Shown here piece after piece: positions 1-8,712 of a stretch of DNA of 42,112 bases. The stretch is taken from NCBI GenBank assembly GCA_051162045.1, contig JBISDI010000033.1, one strand, 5' to 3'. Source of the DNA: Anaerozeibacter quisquiliarum. Lineage in GTDB: Bacteria; Bacillota; Clostridia; Christensenellales; Aristaeellaceae. Within the stretch, counting starts at the first letter, position 1; every line of letters begins with the position of its first letter. The notes below the pieces were generated by a model, which did no database searches, had not been told where the DNA came from, and saw only the letters and a program-made list of their open reading frames with translations. Made by a program: the position numbers and the translations under genes.

Positions 1-2
1 CC

Positions 3-233
3 CAATGGATCAGCACGGATGACTTCTACAACGAGGACTTCCGCACCACCATCCCACCGCTGATCACCGAGGTGGCCATCGCGGGTGAGAACGTGAAACT
101 GAAGGACTTCGGTCCCATCGTCGACCAGACCATTGCGCCCATCCTGGACAACCTGTGGCTAGGCAGCATGACGGTGGATCAGGCGATCCAAGAGTGCTAC
201 ACCAAGACGGAAGGCATGTTCAAGGGATTCTAG
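3..233 (+). CDS. Sugar ABC transporter substrate-binding protein, C-terminal end (partial)
   Basis: An open frame enters from the left edge and ends at the TAG at 231-233, giving the last 76 residues of a protein. The tail resembles the C-terminal helices of family-1 extracellular solute-binding proteins: a stretch around VDQTIAPILDNLWLG, then a helix like TVDQAIQECYTKTEGMF, the region that closes against the second lobe. Two MalF/MalG-type permeases follow directly, which fits a lipoprotein that captures an oligosaccharide outside the membrane and passes it to them. The N-terminus, signal peptide and ligand-binding residues are outside the window, so the substrate cannot be guessed. The assignment rests on this short tail plus the gene order. 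Confidence 0.8.
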   Translation, partial: QWISTDDFYNEDFRTTIPPLITEVAIAGENVKLKDFGPIVDQTIAPILDNLWLGSMTVDQAIQECYTKTEGMFKGF

Positions 234-251
234 TCTCCGACAATTTGACGG

Positions 252-285
252 CCAGGGCAGCGCGCTGGACGGCGCTCTGCCCTGG
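252..285 (+). promoter_or_regulatory. Intercistronic hairpin between binding protein and permease genes
   Basis: Bases 252-260 (CCAGGGCAG) pair perfectly with 277-285 (CTGCCCTGG), and an inner GCGC/GCGC stem extends the hairpin with one mismatch and a 6-base loop. No T-run follows, so it is not a typical terminator. Hairpins at this position in sugar ABC operons are known to protect the upstream binding-protein mRNA, which allows much more binding protein than permease. That role is inferred here. Confidence 0.6.
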
Positions 286-306
286 TATCTGGATGGAGGA
301 ATGGAC

Positions 307-1239
307 ATGGCGGGTGCAAGACCTGCGCGGCGGGGAGGACGCATGTCCGCATCCGAGTGGCGGGCGGCGCGGTGGGGCTTTTTGTTCATCGCGCCCGCGC
401 TGATCGGGCTGCTGGTGTTCTACGTGGGGCCGATGCTGTTCAGCCTGGTCATCGGCTTCTTTGAGTGGGATATGATCCGCGAGCCGGCGTTTGTGGGCGC
501 GGCCAACTATATGAACATGTTCACGCAGGTGAACTCGCTTGTGCCCCAGGCGCTCAGGGTCACCCTGAGCTATTCGTTTCTGACGGTGCCGCTGATCACC
601 TGCGTGTCGCTGTTTCTGGCGGTGCTGCTCAACACGAAGGTGCGCTGCATGTCGCTGTTTCGTACTATCTTTTACATCCCGTCCATCGTGCCCGCAGTGG
701 CCAACGCCGCGCTGTGGATGTTTCTGTGCAACCCCATGTTTGGGCTGCTGAACACGGTGCTGAAGGCGTGCGGGCTGCCGCCCAGCAACTGGATCTACGA
801 CGCGAATGCGGTCATTCCCACACTGTCGCTGATGGCGGTGTGGGGATCGGGCAACACTGTGATCATCTATCTCGCCGGGCTGCAGGGCATCTCGCGCAGC
901 CTGTATGAGTCCGTGGAAATCGACGGCGGCAACGCGCTGCACAAGTTCAAGAACGTCACCGTGCCCATGATCAGCCCGGTAATCTTCTACAATATGATTA
1001 TGGCGATCATCAACTGCATGCAGACATTCACCCAAGCCTACATCATGACCGACGGCGGGCCCAGCAACGCCAGTCTGTTCTATGTGCTGCTGCTGTACCG
1101 GACCGCGTTCAACAACCAGCAGATGGGCTACGCGTCGGCGATGGCCTGGATTCTGTTCATCTTGGTTGCGCTGCTGACGATGATGGCGTTCAAGCTGTCG
1201 GGCAAGTGGGTGTTCTATGAAGGGGGGAGCGGGCAATGA
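307..1239 (+). CDS. Carbohydrate ABC transporter permease, MalF/UgpA type
   Basis: An integral membrane subunit of a family-1 sugar importer, about 310 residues with six predicted hydrophobic segments. The first segment begins near residue 20 (WGFLFIAPALIGLLVF). The cytoplasmic EAA loop, which docks the ATPase, is visible as EIDGGNALHKFKNVTVP at about residues 200-216. The ATG at 307 has GGAGGA six bases upstream. The in-frame ATG at 301 abuts that site, and another ATG at 343 also has a GGGGAGG in front, so 307 or 343 is the true start. The gene overlaps the second permease by four bases (ATGA), implying coupled translation. No ATPase gene is present, so a shared MsmX-like ATPase elsewhere is likely. 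Confidence 0.93.
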   Translation: MAGARPARRGGRMSASEWRAARWGFLFIAPALIGLLVFYVGPMLFSLVIGFFEWDMIREPAFVGAANYMNMFTQVNSLVPQALRVTLSYSFLTVPLITCVSLFLAVLLNTKVRCMSLFRTIFYIPSIVPAVANAALWMFLCNPMFGLLNTVLKACGLPPSNWIYDANAVIPTLSLMAVWGSGNTVIIYLAGLQGISRSLYESVEIDGGNALHKFKNVTVPMISPVIFYNMIMAIINCMQTFTQAYIMTDGGPSNASLFYVLLLYRTAFNNQQMGYASAMAWILFILVALLTMMAFKLSGKWVFYEGGSGQ

Positions 1240-2078
1240 CGGGCGCGCACCGCCAAAAATACCGGGCCTCCTACATGCTGACCTACGCAATGTTGATCTT
1301 CATGATTCTCGTGTGCGTGTTTCCGTTCTTCTGGCTGCTGAGGAGCGCGTTCATGAGCTCGGGCGAGATCTTTGCGATGCCCATGCGCTGGCTGCCGGAG
1401 CGGATGCGCTGGGAGAATTTCTCGGACGCGCTCACATCGTTTCCGTTCGCGAGTTATTTTGGCAACACGCTGGTGCTGGTGGCGCTGAACATGGCGGGCA
1501 ATATCTTTAGCTCCAGCTTCGCGGCGTTCGGATTCTCTAGGATCAGTTTCAAAGGCAGGGACCTATGCTTCGCACTGGTGATCGCTACGATGATGATTCC
1601 ATCGTCGGTGATCCAGATCCCGCAGTTCCTGATCTGGCTGAATCTGGGGCTGTACGACACGCTGGTGCCGCTGTGGCTGCCCTCGTTCTTCCTGAACGCG
1701 TTCTTCATCTTCATGGTGCGCCAGTTCTACATGACAATACCGCGCGACTACGACGAGGCCGCCACGATCGACGGTGCGGGCTACCTGCGGATCTACGCGC
1801 AGATCGTGATGCCGCTCAGTAAGCCCGTGATGGCCACGGTGGGTGTGTTCACGTTCATGTGGACCTGGAACGACTTCTTCGGGCCGCTGATCTACCTCAA
1901 GAGCAAGACCAACTACACGCTGGCGTTGGGGCTGCAGTCGTTCCTGGACCGTTACGTGAACCAGTGGCACTACCTGATGGCCGCGTCTTCCGTGGTCATC
2001 CTGCCGATGATCCTGCTGTTCTTCTTTGCGCAGAGGTTCTTCATCGAGGGCATCACATTTTCGGGGATCAAAGGATAA
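1236..2078 (+). CDS. Carbohydrate ABC transporter permease, MalG/UgpE type
   Basis: The second membrane subunit of the sugar importer, 280 residues. It has the N-terminal membrane segment starting near residue 14 (LTYAMLIFMILVCVFPFFW) and the conserved EAA motif EAATIDGAGYLRIYAQIVMP at about residues 173-192, followed by the SKPVMATVGVFTFMWTWNDFFGP-like region typical of MalG-class proteins. The ATG overlaps the stop of the preceding permease (ATGA) behind a purine-rich ribosome site. It should form the heterodimeric channel with the upstream permease. The next gene starts 12 bases after its stop, and its AAGGAG ribosome site overlaps this stop codon, so all three are one transcript. Confidence 0.95.
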   Translation: MTGAHRQKYRASYMLTYAMLIFMILVCVFPFFWLLRSAFMSSGEIFAMPMRWLPERMRWENFSDALTSFPFASYFGNTLVLVALNMAGNIFSSSFAAFGFSRISFKGRDLCFALVIATMMIPSSVIQIPQFLIWLNLGLYDTLVPLWLPSFFLNAFFIFMVRQFYMTIPRDYDEAATIDGAGYLRIYAQIVMPLSKPVMATVGVFTFMWTWNDFFGPLIYLKSKTNYTLALGLQSFLDRYVNQWHYLMAASSVVILPMILLFFFAQRFFIEGITFSGIKG

Positions 2079-2090
2079 GGAGACAACTGC

Positions 2091-4826
2091 ATGCAGTGCT
2101 ACCTGAAGGCAACATCGGGCAGGATCTCGCCATTTTTCCGCGCGACGGCCGCAGACGCCACCGAGCCGGGCAACTGCCGGCTGTCGGAGGAGCTGATGTA
2201 CACCCAGTCCAACGCGCGCGTGCTGCTGGGTCACACGCCAGGGGGCCAGATGCGGTTCCTTTCGCTGCCCACGGTGGTGTATCCCGTGCCCGTGATGCAC
2301 AGCGAGCGAACCGTGGCCATTGACTACTACCCGGGCACCTACTATCAGTGCGACCAAGTGCTGTTTCTGGGCAACTTGCGCTACGAGTTGGAACTGGAGG
2401 ATGGCGAGCGCGTGTCCGCCATCGAGCGCGGTTGGTCAAACCATACCGGCTACATATCGGACGCACTACCGGTGTCGTTTGCCGGACACCACGGTCTGGA
2501 GATTCGCGTGAGCAGCTGCGCACCGGTGGCGCGCGAGGGCAAGGCGATGATGGCCTCCGCGCCTCTGCCGGGCCCCACGGGCGCGCTGTTCACGATGCAT
2601 GTCAAAAACACTTCGAGCGAGCGGCGCGTACTGCGCGTGCACCTGCGGTGCGATCCTATAATGATCGACACCTACCGTTTTGAGGACAAGCCGCTGCCGC
2701 CCCACCCGGGCGAGCCCCAGCGGTACATCCGACAGGAGACGATGATCTTCGTCAAGCCGGAGGGCTGCGCGGGCATCCACATGCGCCACGGGCAATGGAC
2801 GGGGACCGAGGGGCAGCCCGACTGCGTGCGTCCGCTGGCGCTGGAGTCCGGGGAGGAGGCGCTGGTGGAGGCACAGGTGGCGCTGGCGAAGGAGTACCAC
2901 GAGCTGATGCCCGCAATCTACGAGCTGAGCATGCGCGGCAGCGGCGAATGGCTGCTGGATACAGTGGATTTTTGGGCCTCGCTGTTGGGCGAGCTGAGCC
3001 TGGGCGCGGACCCACTGATGCAAAAGGCGTGCGACTTGTATGTGCGCTGCGTGATCGACAATTTCAACTGCCTGCAGTTGAATGGCAAGGGCGATTTGAT
3101 CAGCCACTGGCAGGGTGCACCCGCGCACAACTGCGGCACGATCTGGGGTATCGACATCGAACCCACGGCGCTGAGCGTGCTGCCTGTGTGCCCGGAGCTG
3201 TGCTTTAAGGTGCTGGAGTTCTTCGCAGAGCGTAGCCGCTGCCCCGCGCCGCGCTATCCGGATCACTCTACGCCCATCCTGATCGCGCCGCTGCTGCTAG
3301 CAGGCGCGTACTACCGTGCGACTGGAGACGCGGAGGCGTTTGTGCGGCGGCCGGCGCTGGTGCGCGCGCTGGATTCGGTGTTGGAGGAGCTACTGTCGTT
3401 CCAGGCGGCGGACTGCGTGCTGTTCTCGTCCCACTATTCCAGTGACGCGCATGTGTTCCGAAAGTACGATCACGGCACGAATGTGAAGGTGCAGGGTGCG
3501 CTGAGCCTGTACGCCGGGCTGCTGGAGGCGCTGGGGCAAAAGGAGCGTGCCGGGGCGCTGCTGTCGCTGGCCGCCGACGTGCGCACGGCGCTGTTCGACA
3601 AGATGAGCGCTGAAGGTCCATTCGGCACGCAGTTCAGTGGCGGCACGAATCTGGGCGGCGGCGACGAGGACGGGTTCTACCTGCCCGATGGCACGCTGTA
3701 CTACGACGGTGAGGATTCGGCCAGCTGCATGGCCCCGGTGTATGGCGCGTATGGCTGGAATCAATCCGAATGGATCAACTACCATCGGTTTGCTCGCTCG
3801 CTGTGGTGCCCCAACTTCGACGCCGAGTTTTCGGCGGACCGGTGGTTCCACGACGGTGGCCCGTTGGACGGCACTGCGTTTATCTCCCGTGTGGGCGGCA
3901 GCCACACGCGGCGCGAGATGCGCGAGGCGCTGGAGGCGCTGTTCGCGCAGGATTGCGACGAGACCGGCAGCGTATATTGGTGGCCGTTGGGCAGCGACGC
4001 GTGTCGCGGCATCACGCGATGCAGCCAGGGACAGGGCTCCTGGGCGCAACAGTTTGTGTGGCAGTGGGTGGGCGTATCGCTGGATGTGCCCGCGCGCCGG
4101 CTGAGCGTCGCGCCCGCCGGACTGCCTGAAGTGGTGGTGTGGCGCGGTATGAACCTTGGTGGACACCGGTTTGACCTGAAGTGGGAGCAGGCGGGCGGCG
4201 AGATACACCTGGAACTTCGTAACCTGGGCGGGTTCGAATGGACGGTGGAGTTGATGGGTGCCGCTCCCGCCGTACTCGCGCCGGGCGGTTCGCTGTCGCT
4301 CAGCGCGCCGCTGCCCGTTGTGGAATATGACGGCATCGACGGCGAGGCGGACATCGTGGCGCGTGAGCTAGGCTCGTTCGCGTGTGAGCATGGCATCCTG
4401 TTCGACAGCTTCGACAAAAAGCTGGTGCGCCAGCGCATGTGGGACGGCGAGATGTGGTCGCTGGTGCGGCTGGTCGTGGCCTCGGGAGAACCCATCGCGG
4501 ACGCAAAGGTGTCGCTCGCACTGCCCGAGGGATGGCAGGTAGTGGCAAAGCCCGCGCGGCTGTGGGTGCTGCCCGAGAGGCTGATGGAAACGCGCGCAGA
4601 GACCGAATTGGGCGATGTCGAACCCAATCGGCGCGCCGTGGCCGCGTTCTGGGTACGCCCGCCAAAGGCAAGCGGTTTCGAGCCGCGATTCGACGCGCAC
4701 AGCTTCGCCGAGCGGCCGTCCACGGTGCTCGTGGTCGGCGCTGGTAAAGGCGAGATGCGCGCTGTGCTCAGCAGCACGATGGGCGAAAACCCCATTGTGG
4801 GTGAGAAGCTGTGGGCGCTTCAATAA
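2091..4826 (+). CDS. Putative six-hairpin glycosidase (911 aa), family not assigned
   Basis: A large cytoplasmic protein: no signal peptide is visible. The first ~280 residues look like a beta-rich domain. Residues about 300-690 are rich in helices and Trp/Asp/Glu motifs typical of (alpha/alpha)6-barrel glycosidases, for example NGKGDLISHWQG, CGTIWGIDIEPTALS, GWNQSEWINYHRF and VYWWPLGSD. A beta-rich tail of ~200 residues follows. Acidic residues in the barrel could be catalytic, but I cannot name the pair. Its place directly behind the sugar permeases, with AAGGAG nine bases before the ATG, suggests that it cleaves or phosphorolyses the imported oligosaccharide. I do not recognise the glycoside hydrolase family; GH63-, GH94- or GH116-like folds are alternatives. 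The general glycan-degradation role is likely, the exact reaction unknown. Confidence 0.6.
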   Translation: MQCYLKATSGRISPFFRATAADATEPGNCRLSEELMYTQSNARVLLGHTPGGQMRFLSLPTVVYPVPVMHSERTVAIDYYPGTYYQCDQVLFLGNLRYELELEDGERVSAIERGWSNHTGYISDALPVSFAGHHGLEIRVSSCAPVAREGKAMMASAPLPGPTGALFTMHVKNTSSERRVLRVHLRCDPIMIDTYRFEDKPLPPHPGEPQRYIRQETMIFVKPEGCAGIHMRHGQWTGTEGQPDCVRPLALESGEEALVEAQVALAKEYHELMPAIYELSMRGSGEWLLDTVDFWASLLGELSLGADPLMQKACDLYVRCVIDNFNCLQLNGKGDLISHWQGAPAHNCGTIWGIDIEPTALSVLPVCPELCFKVLEFFAERSRCPAPRYPDHSTPILIAPLLLAGAYYRATGDAEAFVRRPALVRALDSVLEELLSFQAADCVLFSSHYSSDAHVFRKYDHGTNVKVQGALSLYAGLLEALGQKERAGALLSLAADVRTALFDKMSAEGPFGTQFSGGTNLGGGDEDGFYLPDGTLYYDGEDSASCMAPVYGAYGWNQSEWINYHRFARSLWCPNFDAEFSADRWFHDGGPLDGTAFISRVGGSHTRREMREALEALFAQDCDETGSVYWWPLGSDACRGITRCSQGQGSWAQQFVWQWVGVSLDVPARRLSVAPAGLPEVVVWRGMNLGGHRFDLKWEQAGGEIHLELRNLGGFEWTVELMGAAPAVLAPGGSLSLSAPLPVVEYDGIDGEADIVARELGSFACEHGILFDSFDKKLVRQRMWDGEMWSLVRLVVASGEPIADAKVSLALPEGWQVVAKPARLWVLPERLMETRAETELGDVEPNRRAVAAFWVRPPKASGFEPRFDAHSFAERPSTVLVVGAGKGEMRAVLSSTMGENPIVGEKLWALQ

Positions 4827-4842
4827 TGTGGGAGGATCAGGC

Positions 4843-4868
4843 GGATGGCAGCATAGCCATCCGCCGTC
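4843..4868 (+). terminator. Strong hairpin after the glycosidase gene, possible terminator
   Basis: GGCGGATGGC pairs perfectly with GCCATCCGCC over 10 base pairs with a loop of about six bases, 17 bases after the glycosidase stop. The following sequence has only a weak T-rich stretch (ATATGTTTT), so termination would be partial. It lies just before the promoter of the kinase gene. Confidence 0.5.
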
Positions 4869-4882
4869 GATATGTTTTGGAA

Positions 4883-4911
4883 TTGCGATTGTGGCGGGAT
4901 GCGCCTATAAT
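4883..4911 (+). promoter_or_regulatory. Sigma-A-type promoter for the histidine kinase/response regulator pair
   Basis: TTGCGA at 4883-4888 and a perfect TATAAT at 4906-4911 are separated by 17 bases. The predicted start near 4918 leaves about 20 bases before the kinase ATG at 4938, including the GAGGGAAGG ribosome site. This lets the two-component genes be expressed independently of the transporter operon. Confidence 0.65.
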
Positions 4912-4937
4912 GGAAGGCCAGAGGGAAGGTGGCGCCA

Positions 4938-6716
4938 ATGGTCGAACGATTCCGGGAGGCGGTACCGCTAGCGCACGAGCGCGTGCGCAGCATGAAGATC
5001 CGCGACCGCATCTTTCTGGCGCTCCTGGGTGTGCTGCTGCTGGTGCTGCTGGTTGCGTACACGATGACGCGCCATGCGATGCGCGTGTACGCCGACCGCA
5101 TCGACGCTGATTTCTCGCGCACGCTGGATATGGTCTCGCTGCAGGTGGACCGCGATCTGCGCGAGCTGGAGCAGCTCTCACTGAGGGTGTTCGGCAACCA
5201 GAAGCTGCAGGATGAGCTGTGCGCCATGCGCGAGTTGCAGAACCCGCTGGTCAGACTGTCCCGCGTCAACAAGCTCACCCAGACTATCATGGACAGCGCG
5301 CTGGAGTATGACTTCATCAAGAGCGCGGGGCTGATCGACGGGTTCTACCAACTGTCGCGCAGCGGGCTGTACTTGGACAACAATATCTCCGCCGCGCGCA
5401 TCCGCCAGATTGCTGACGTGGCGCGCGCGGGAAGAGGCAGTTCAGTGTGGTTCGCGCCCGTGAATGGTGAGCGCTATGCGGTGTTCGCACGCCAGATCCG
5501 TAAGATCAAGGACCTAGAGCTGACAAACCTGGCCACACTGGTGTTCTTCATCGACATGGACAGCCTCCTACTCAAGACCGGCGTGGAGCGCTTCGCGCGC
5601 GAGGACATCCGGCTGCTGGTATTTCAGGGGGACGAGCTGCTTTTTTCATCCGACAACGCCATCGCCGCGCAGGATGCTACCATTGGCGGCAACGGTGCGC
5701 GCGGCGAGCAGGTGATCGACGGGCAACGATGGCTGTATACCGTGCGCCGCTCGCAGTACACCGGCTGGCGCTACAAAATGGCGGTGCCCAGGGACTCAGT
5801 GTACCGCGAGTTTGACCAGATGAACGCAATGTACGCAGGCATGTTTGTGGCGCTGGCGCTGCTGGCGCTGGCGCTTGGGCGCTGGTTCGCGGGCACGCTG
5901 ACCAGGCCGCTGGAGGCGCTCGCGCGGCGCATGCAGCGCGTTCAGGGCGGCGACTTTACTGTGGACTCCGACGCCATGGCGCGCGCGGGCGGCGGCGAGG
6001 TGGGCAACCTGCAGCGGAGCTTCGAGGTGATGATCCGCGCCATCGACAGCCTAGTGATCAAGGACCTGAAGCAGCAAGCCATCACGAAGGACGCGCAGTA
6101 CCGCGCGCTGCAGGCGCAGATCAACCCTCACTTTCTGTACAACACGCTGGATTCGGTATATTGGCTGGCTCAGGGCGCTGGCGAGACACAGATCGCGCAA
6201 ATGGTGCACTCGTTGGGCGCGCTACTGCGTGCTACGATTCGCGCCGACGGGCGTGCCGTACCGCTACCGGATGAGCTTCAGGTGCTCGGCCAGTATGTGA
6301 CGATTCAGAAGATCCGCTATCAGGAGCGGCTGGATGTGGAGATGCGCGTCGATGATAGCTTTGCATTGGCGGGCTGGAAGGTGCCGGGACTGATGCTGCA
6401 GCCGCTGGTGGAGAACGCCATCCGGCACGGCATCGACAGCGCGGGTGGCGTGGGACGCATCGTGGTCAGCATCGAAGAGCGATCCGGGCGGCTGCACATC
6501 ACCGTGGAGGACGGCGGCGCGGGCATGGATGAGGCGCTGGCGCAGAAGCTGCAGCGCGGTGAGGTGGTCCCGAAAGAGGGCGGGCTGGGACTCAAGAACA
6601 TCATTGAGCGCCTTCAGATCCTGTACGGTGGCGGGTTCTCGCTGGAGATCGGCAGCCGCAGGGGCGAGGGCACGCGGGTGCACATCATTCTGGAACGCTT
6701 GGAGGGCGAAACATGA
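4938..6716 (+). CDS. Membrane sensor histidine kinase, YesM-like
   Basis: A 592-residue sensor kinase. A membrane segment lies at about residues 25-42, followed by an extracellular sensing region of about 255 residues (probably cache type), a second membrane segment near 297-317, a HAMP linker, and a His_kinase domain with the phosphoacceptor in QINPHFLYNTLDS (His398). An HATPase domain follows with the N-box LVENAIRHG and glycine-rich GGLGLKNI. This family autophosphorylates and passes phosphate to the adjoining AraC-type regulator. The ATG at 4938 sits eight bases after GAGGGAAGG; an in-frame GTG at 4929 and ATG at 4992 are alternatives. The stop overlaps the regulator start by four bases (ATGA). 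Its ligand is probably the sugar handled by the upstream operon, by analogy with YesM/LytS-type neighbours. Confidence 0.93.
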   Translation: MVERFREAVPLAHERVRSMKIRDRIFLALLGVLLLVLLVAYTMTRHAMRVYADRIDADFSRTLDMVSLQVDRDLRELEQLSLRVFGNQKLQDELCAMRELQNPLVRLSRVNKLTQTIMDSALEYDFIKSAGLIDGFYQLSRSGLYLDNNISAARIRQIADVARAGRGSSVWFAPVNGERYAVFARQIRKIKDLELTNLATLVFFIDMDSLLLKTGVERFAREDIRLLVFQGDELLFSSDNAIAAQDATIGGNGARGEQVIDGQRWLYTVRRSQYTGWRYKMAVPRDSVYREFDQMNAMYAGMFVALALLALALGRWFAGTLTRPLEALARRMQRVQGGDFTVDSDAMARAGGGEVGNLQRSFEVMIRAIDSLVIKDLKQQAITKDAQYRALQAQINPHFLYNTLDSVYWLAQGAGETQIAQMVHSLGALLRATIRADGRAVPLPDELQVLGQYVTIQKIRYQERLDVEMRVDDSFALAGWKVPGLMLQPLVENAIRHGIDSAGGVGRIVVSIEERSGRLHITVEDGGAGMDEALAQKLQRGEVVPKEGGLGLKNIIERLQILYGGGFSLEIGSRRGEGTRVHIILERLEGET

Positions 6717-8272
6717 TTCAGGTGCTGCTGGCAGATGATGAGCGCATCATGCGCGAGGGCATCGCGAACAACATCGACTGGGCGGCGCTGGGCATGGAGC
6801 TGGTGTTTTCGGCGGAGAACGGTCGCGACGCCATCGAGTACCTGAGCGCGCACGAGGCGGACCTGATCATCACTGATGTGTGCATGCCGCGCGTGAACGG
6901 GCTGGAGCTGATCGAGGCCGCATCGGATCTGCGTCCGCACGCCGAGTTCGTCATCCTGTCGGGCTACGATGAGTTTGAATACGCGTCGCAGGCGATGCGC
7001 ATGGGGGTCAGACACTATTTGCTCAAGCCTTGCAGCGTGGAGGAGATGACGCGCGTGCTGTCCCAGGTGAGCGAGAACATCCGCCGCCTGTCGGACGAGC
7101 GCGCGGTGCAGACATGCAACGAACAGGAACTCAAGCGGCTGCTGCCCCAGGCGCGCATGAGCTACCTGCGCGACCTGTGCCTACGCCAGCTGGACTTCCG
7201 CGAAATCGAGGTCGACGACCGCCGCTTGATGCGGCTCGGCGAGGGGCTGTGCCGCGTTGCGCTGGTAGAGGCGGAGAGTTCGCTCGACGTGGCGCGCGTG
7301 GCTGCGCTGAAGGCGCTGCTGCAGGATCATATGACCTGCCCGCTGGAACTGCTGACGCGGATCTCCGGCCGGGCGTTGCTGGTGCTGGGCTGTGAGGCAC
7401 AGCAGCAGGACGAGCTGATCTCTGAGCTGCACGCTGTACAGCAGCGCTGGTACTCGTTCCGCTGCGAACGCATCACCGTGGCGCTCAGCGGCGTTGGCGG
7501 CTATGACGAGTTGTCCACGCTGTATGACATCGCCAGTCGCTGCATGGATCACCGGTTCTACTTGGGCGACGGAGTCATCATCACGCCCGATCTGCTTCCC
7601 AGTGGCGTGCCGCTGAACGGACGCATCGCGTTCGACATGTCGCGCGTGCTCAGCGCGGTCAGCAGCGGGGATACCGCCACGCTGAGTACGTTGCTGGACC
7701 AGTTTCGAGTCCGACTCAGCGATGGGCGATTGGATGCTGCTGCCGCGCGCGGATACTGCCTGGAACTGCTGATCGACATTCTGCGGCAGGAGGATCCTGG
7801 TCGGCTGGGCGAGGCGGTCGTGAAGTGGGCGCAGGGCGGCGCGTCCACGCTGGAGCAAATGGTGGCAGACATCCACCAACTGGCTGAATCCGCCGCCGAG
7901 CGCCACTATCAGGCGGCCAGCGAGTGCTACGGCGCGATCGTGGAGCGCATGATCGAACTGACTGAGCAGATGCTGGGCCGCGAGGACTTTTCGCTGACGC
8001 TGCTGGCGAGGGACGTCATGTTCATGAACGAGGACTACTTGGGGCGGCTGTTCCGCAAAAGGACGGATACCAAGTTCTCCCACTATGTGATGAACCTGAG
8101 GATCGAGCACGCCAAACAGTTACTGCTGGCGAACGCGGACGCGCGCGTGTTTGAGGTAGCGGAATCAGTGGGCATGGGCAATAATCCCCAATACTTCTCA
8201 CAGCTGTTCAAGCGCATTACCGGCCAGACCCCGCAAGAATACCGCCAAAGTGCCAGTTCCAGCACGTTGTGA
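6713..8272 (+). CDS. Response regulator with AraC-type DNA-binding domain, YesN-like
   Basis: A 519-residue regulator. The receiver domain spans about residues 1-120 with the acidic pair DD at 8-9, the phosphoacceptor Asp55 in LIITDVCMPR, and the conserved Lys in YLLKPC. A central region of about 270 residues is typical of YesN-type proteins. The C-terminal ~100 residues form a double helix-turn-helix AraC domain (DYLGRLFRKRTDTKFSHYV; then NPQYFSQLFKRITGQTPQEYR). It is translationally coupled to the kinase through an ATGA overlap, so the two form a cognate pair. It most likely activates the sugar importer/glycosidase operon, whose promoter lies left of the window. I saw no clear terminator in the 130 bases after the stop. 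Confidence 0.95.
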   Translation: MIQVLLADDERIMREGIANNIDWAALGMELVFSAENGRDAIEYLSAHEADLIITDVCMPRVNGLELIEAASDLRPHAEFVILSGYDEFEYASQAMRMGVRHYLLKPCSVEEMTRVLSQVSENIRRLSDERAVQTCNEQELKRLLPQARMSYLRDLCLRQLDFREIEVDDRRLMRLGEGLCRVALVEAESSLDVARVAALKALLQDHMTCPLELLTRISGRALLVLGCEAQQQDELISELHAVQQRWYSFRCERITVALSGVGGYDELSTLYDIASRCMDHRFYLGDGVIITPDLLPSGVPLNGRIAFDMSRVLSAVSSGDTATLSTLLDQFRVRLSDGRLDAAAARGYCLELLIDILRQEDPGRLGEAVVKWAQGGASTLEQMVADIHQLAESAAERHYQAASECYGAIVERMIELTEQMLGREDFSLTLLARDVMFMNEDYLGRLFRKRTDTKFSHYVMNLRIEHAKQLLLANADARVFEVAESVGMGNNPQYFSQLFKRITGQTPQEYRQSASSSTL

Positions 8273-8403
8273 TGTGAAGATGCCTTTTTGACGGGAGGCT
8301 TCGTCGATCTTGCCAGCAGTCTCTCGATTAGGAAACGGATGCGGGATTTCTTATCGAGCAACTCTCTTCATTTCAAAAGGTGGCTCGCCTTCACACACTT
8401 CGT

Positions 8404-8684
8404 TCACGCCCCGACCGCCTGCCGGAGGGTGTCGTCTAGGTCGCCCTCGAATAGGCTGATGTACCTGTCGAGCGTAACCTGCGTGCTGCAATGGCCCAAC
8501 AATCTCGAGATTGCCTTAACAGAAACGCTCCGAGCAAACAAGTTGGAGGCAAAGGAATGCCTCAATGCGTGCAGGCCTCGGTGCTCGCCCCCTGTTGCCT
8601 CGCCAGGCCTTCTCCATCATGGCCAGAAGATTCCGGTAGCTCAGGTGCTTGCCGGTCTGGGTGGCGAATACGCAGGGGCATCCC
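8404..8684 (-). pseudogene. Truncated, frameshifted tyrosine integrase remnant
   Basis: Reading leftward, this stretch encodes the C-terminal ~92 residues of a tyrosine recombinase and ends at the TGA at 8404-8406. The pieces GCPCVFATQTGKHLSYRNLL and HRGLHALRHSFASNLFAR, LLGH, and DRY match the same parts of the intact integrase at 19490-20665, at roughly three quarters identity by eye. A single extra G near 8603 shifts the frame between EKA and the HRGLHALRH block. The 5' part is gone: similarity stops near 8684, about 28 bases from the LysR-type gene. The catalytic HxxR, LLGH and Tyr motifs survive, but no start or N-terminal domain remains. It is a relic of a related but different mobile element. 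The 131 bases between it and the response regulator hold nothing I can identify. Confidence 0.85.
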
Positions 8685-8712
8685 GCTAGGCTACCTTCAG
8701 TCCTATGTAATG

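Noticed and set aside
220..1290. Long minus-strand open frame opposite the first permease gene
   Set aside because: It is an antisense shadow of the permease gene, rich in His, Gln and Arg, with no ribosome site and no recognisable motif.
8083..8361. Minus-strand frame of 92 codons overlapping the end of the response regulator gene
   Set aside because: Most of it is antisense to the regulator, and I see no family motif or ribosome site. The 131 bases after the regulator were left as unexplained spacer.
8288..8689. Plus-strand frame across the integrase relic
   Set aside because: It is the reverse of the relic, whose minus-strand reading shows clear integrase motifs.
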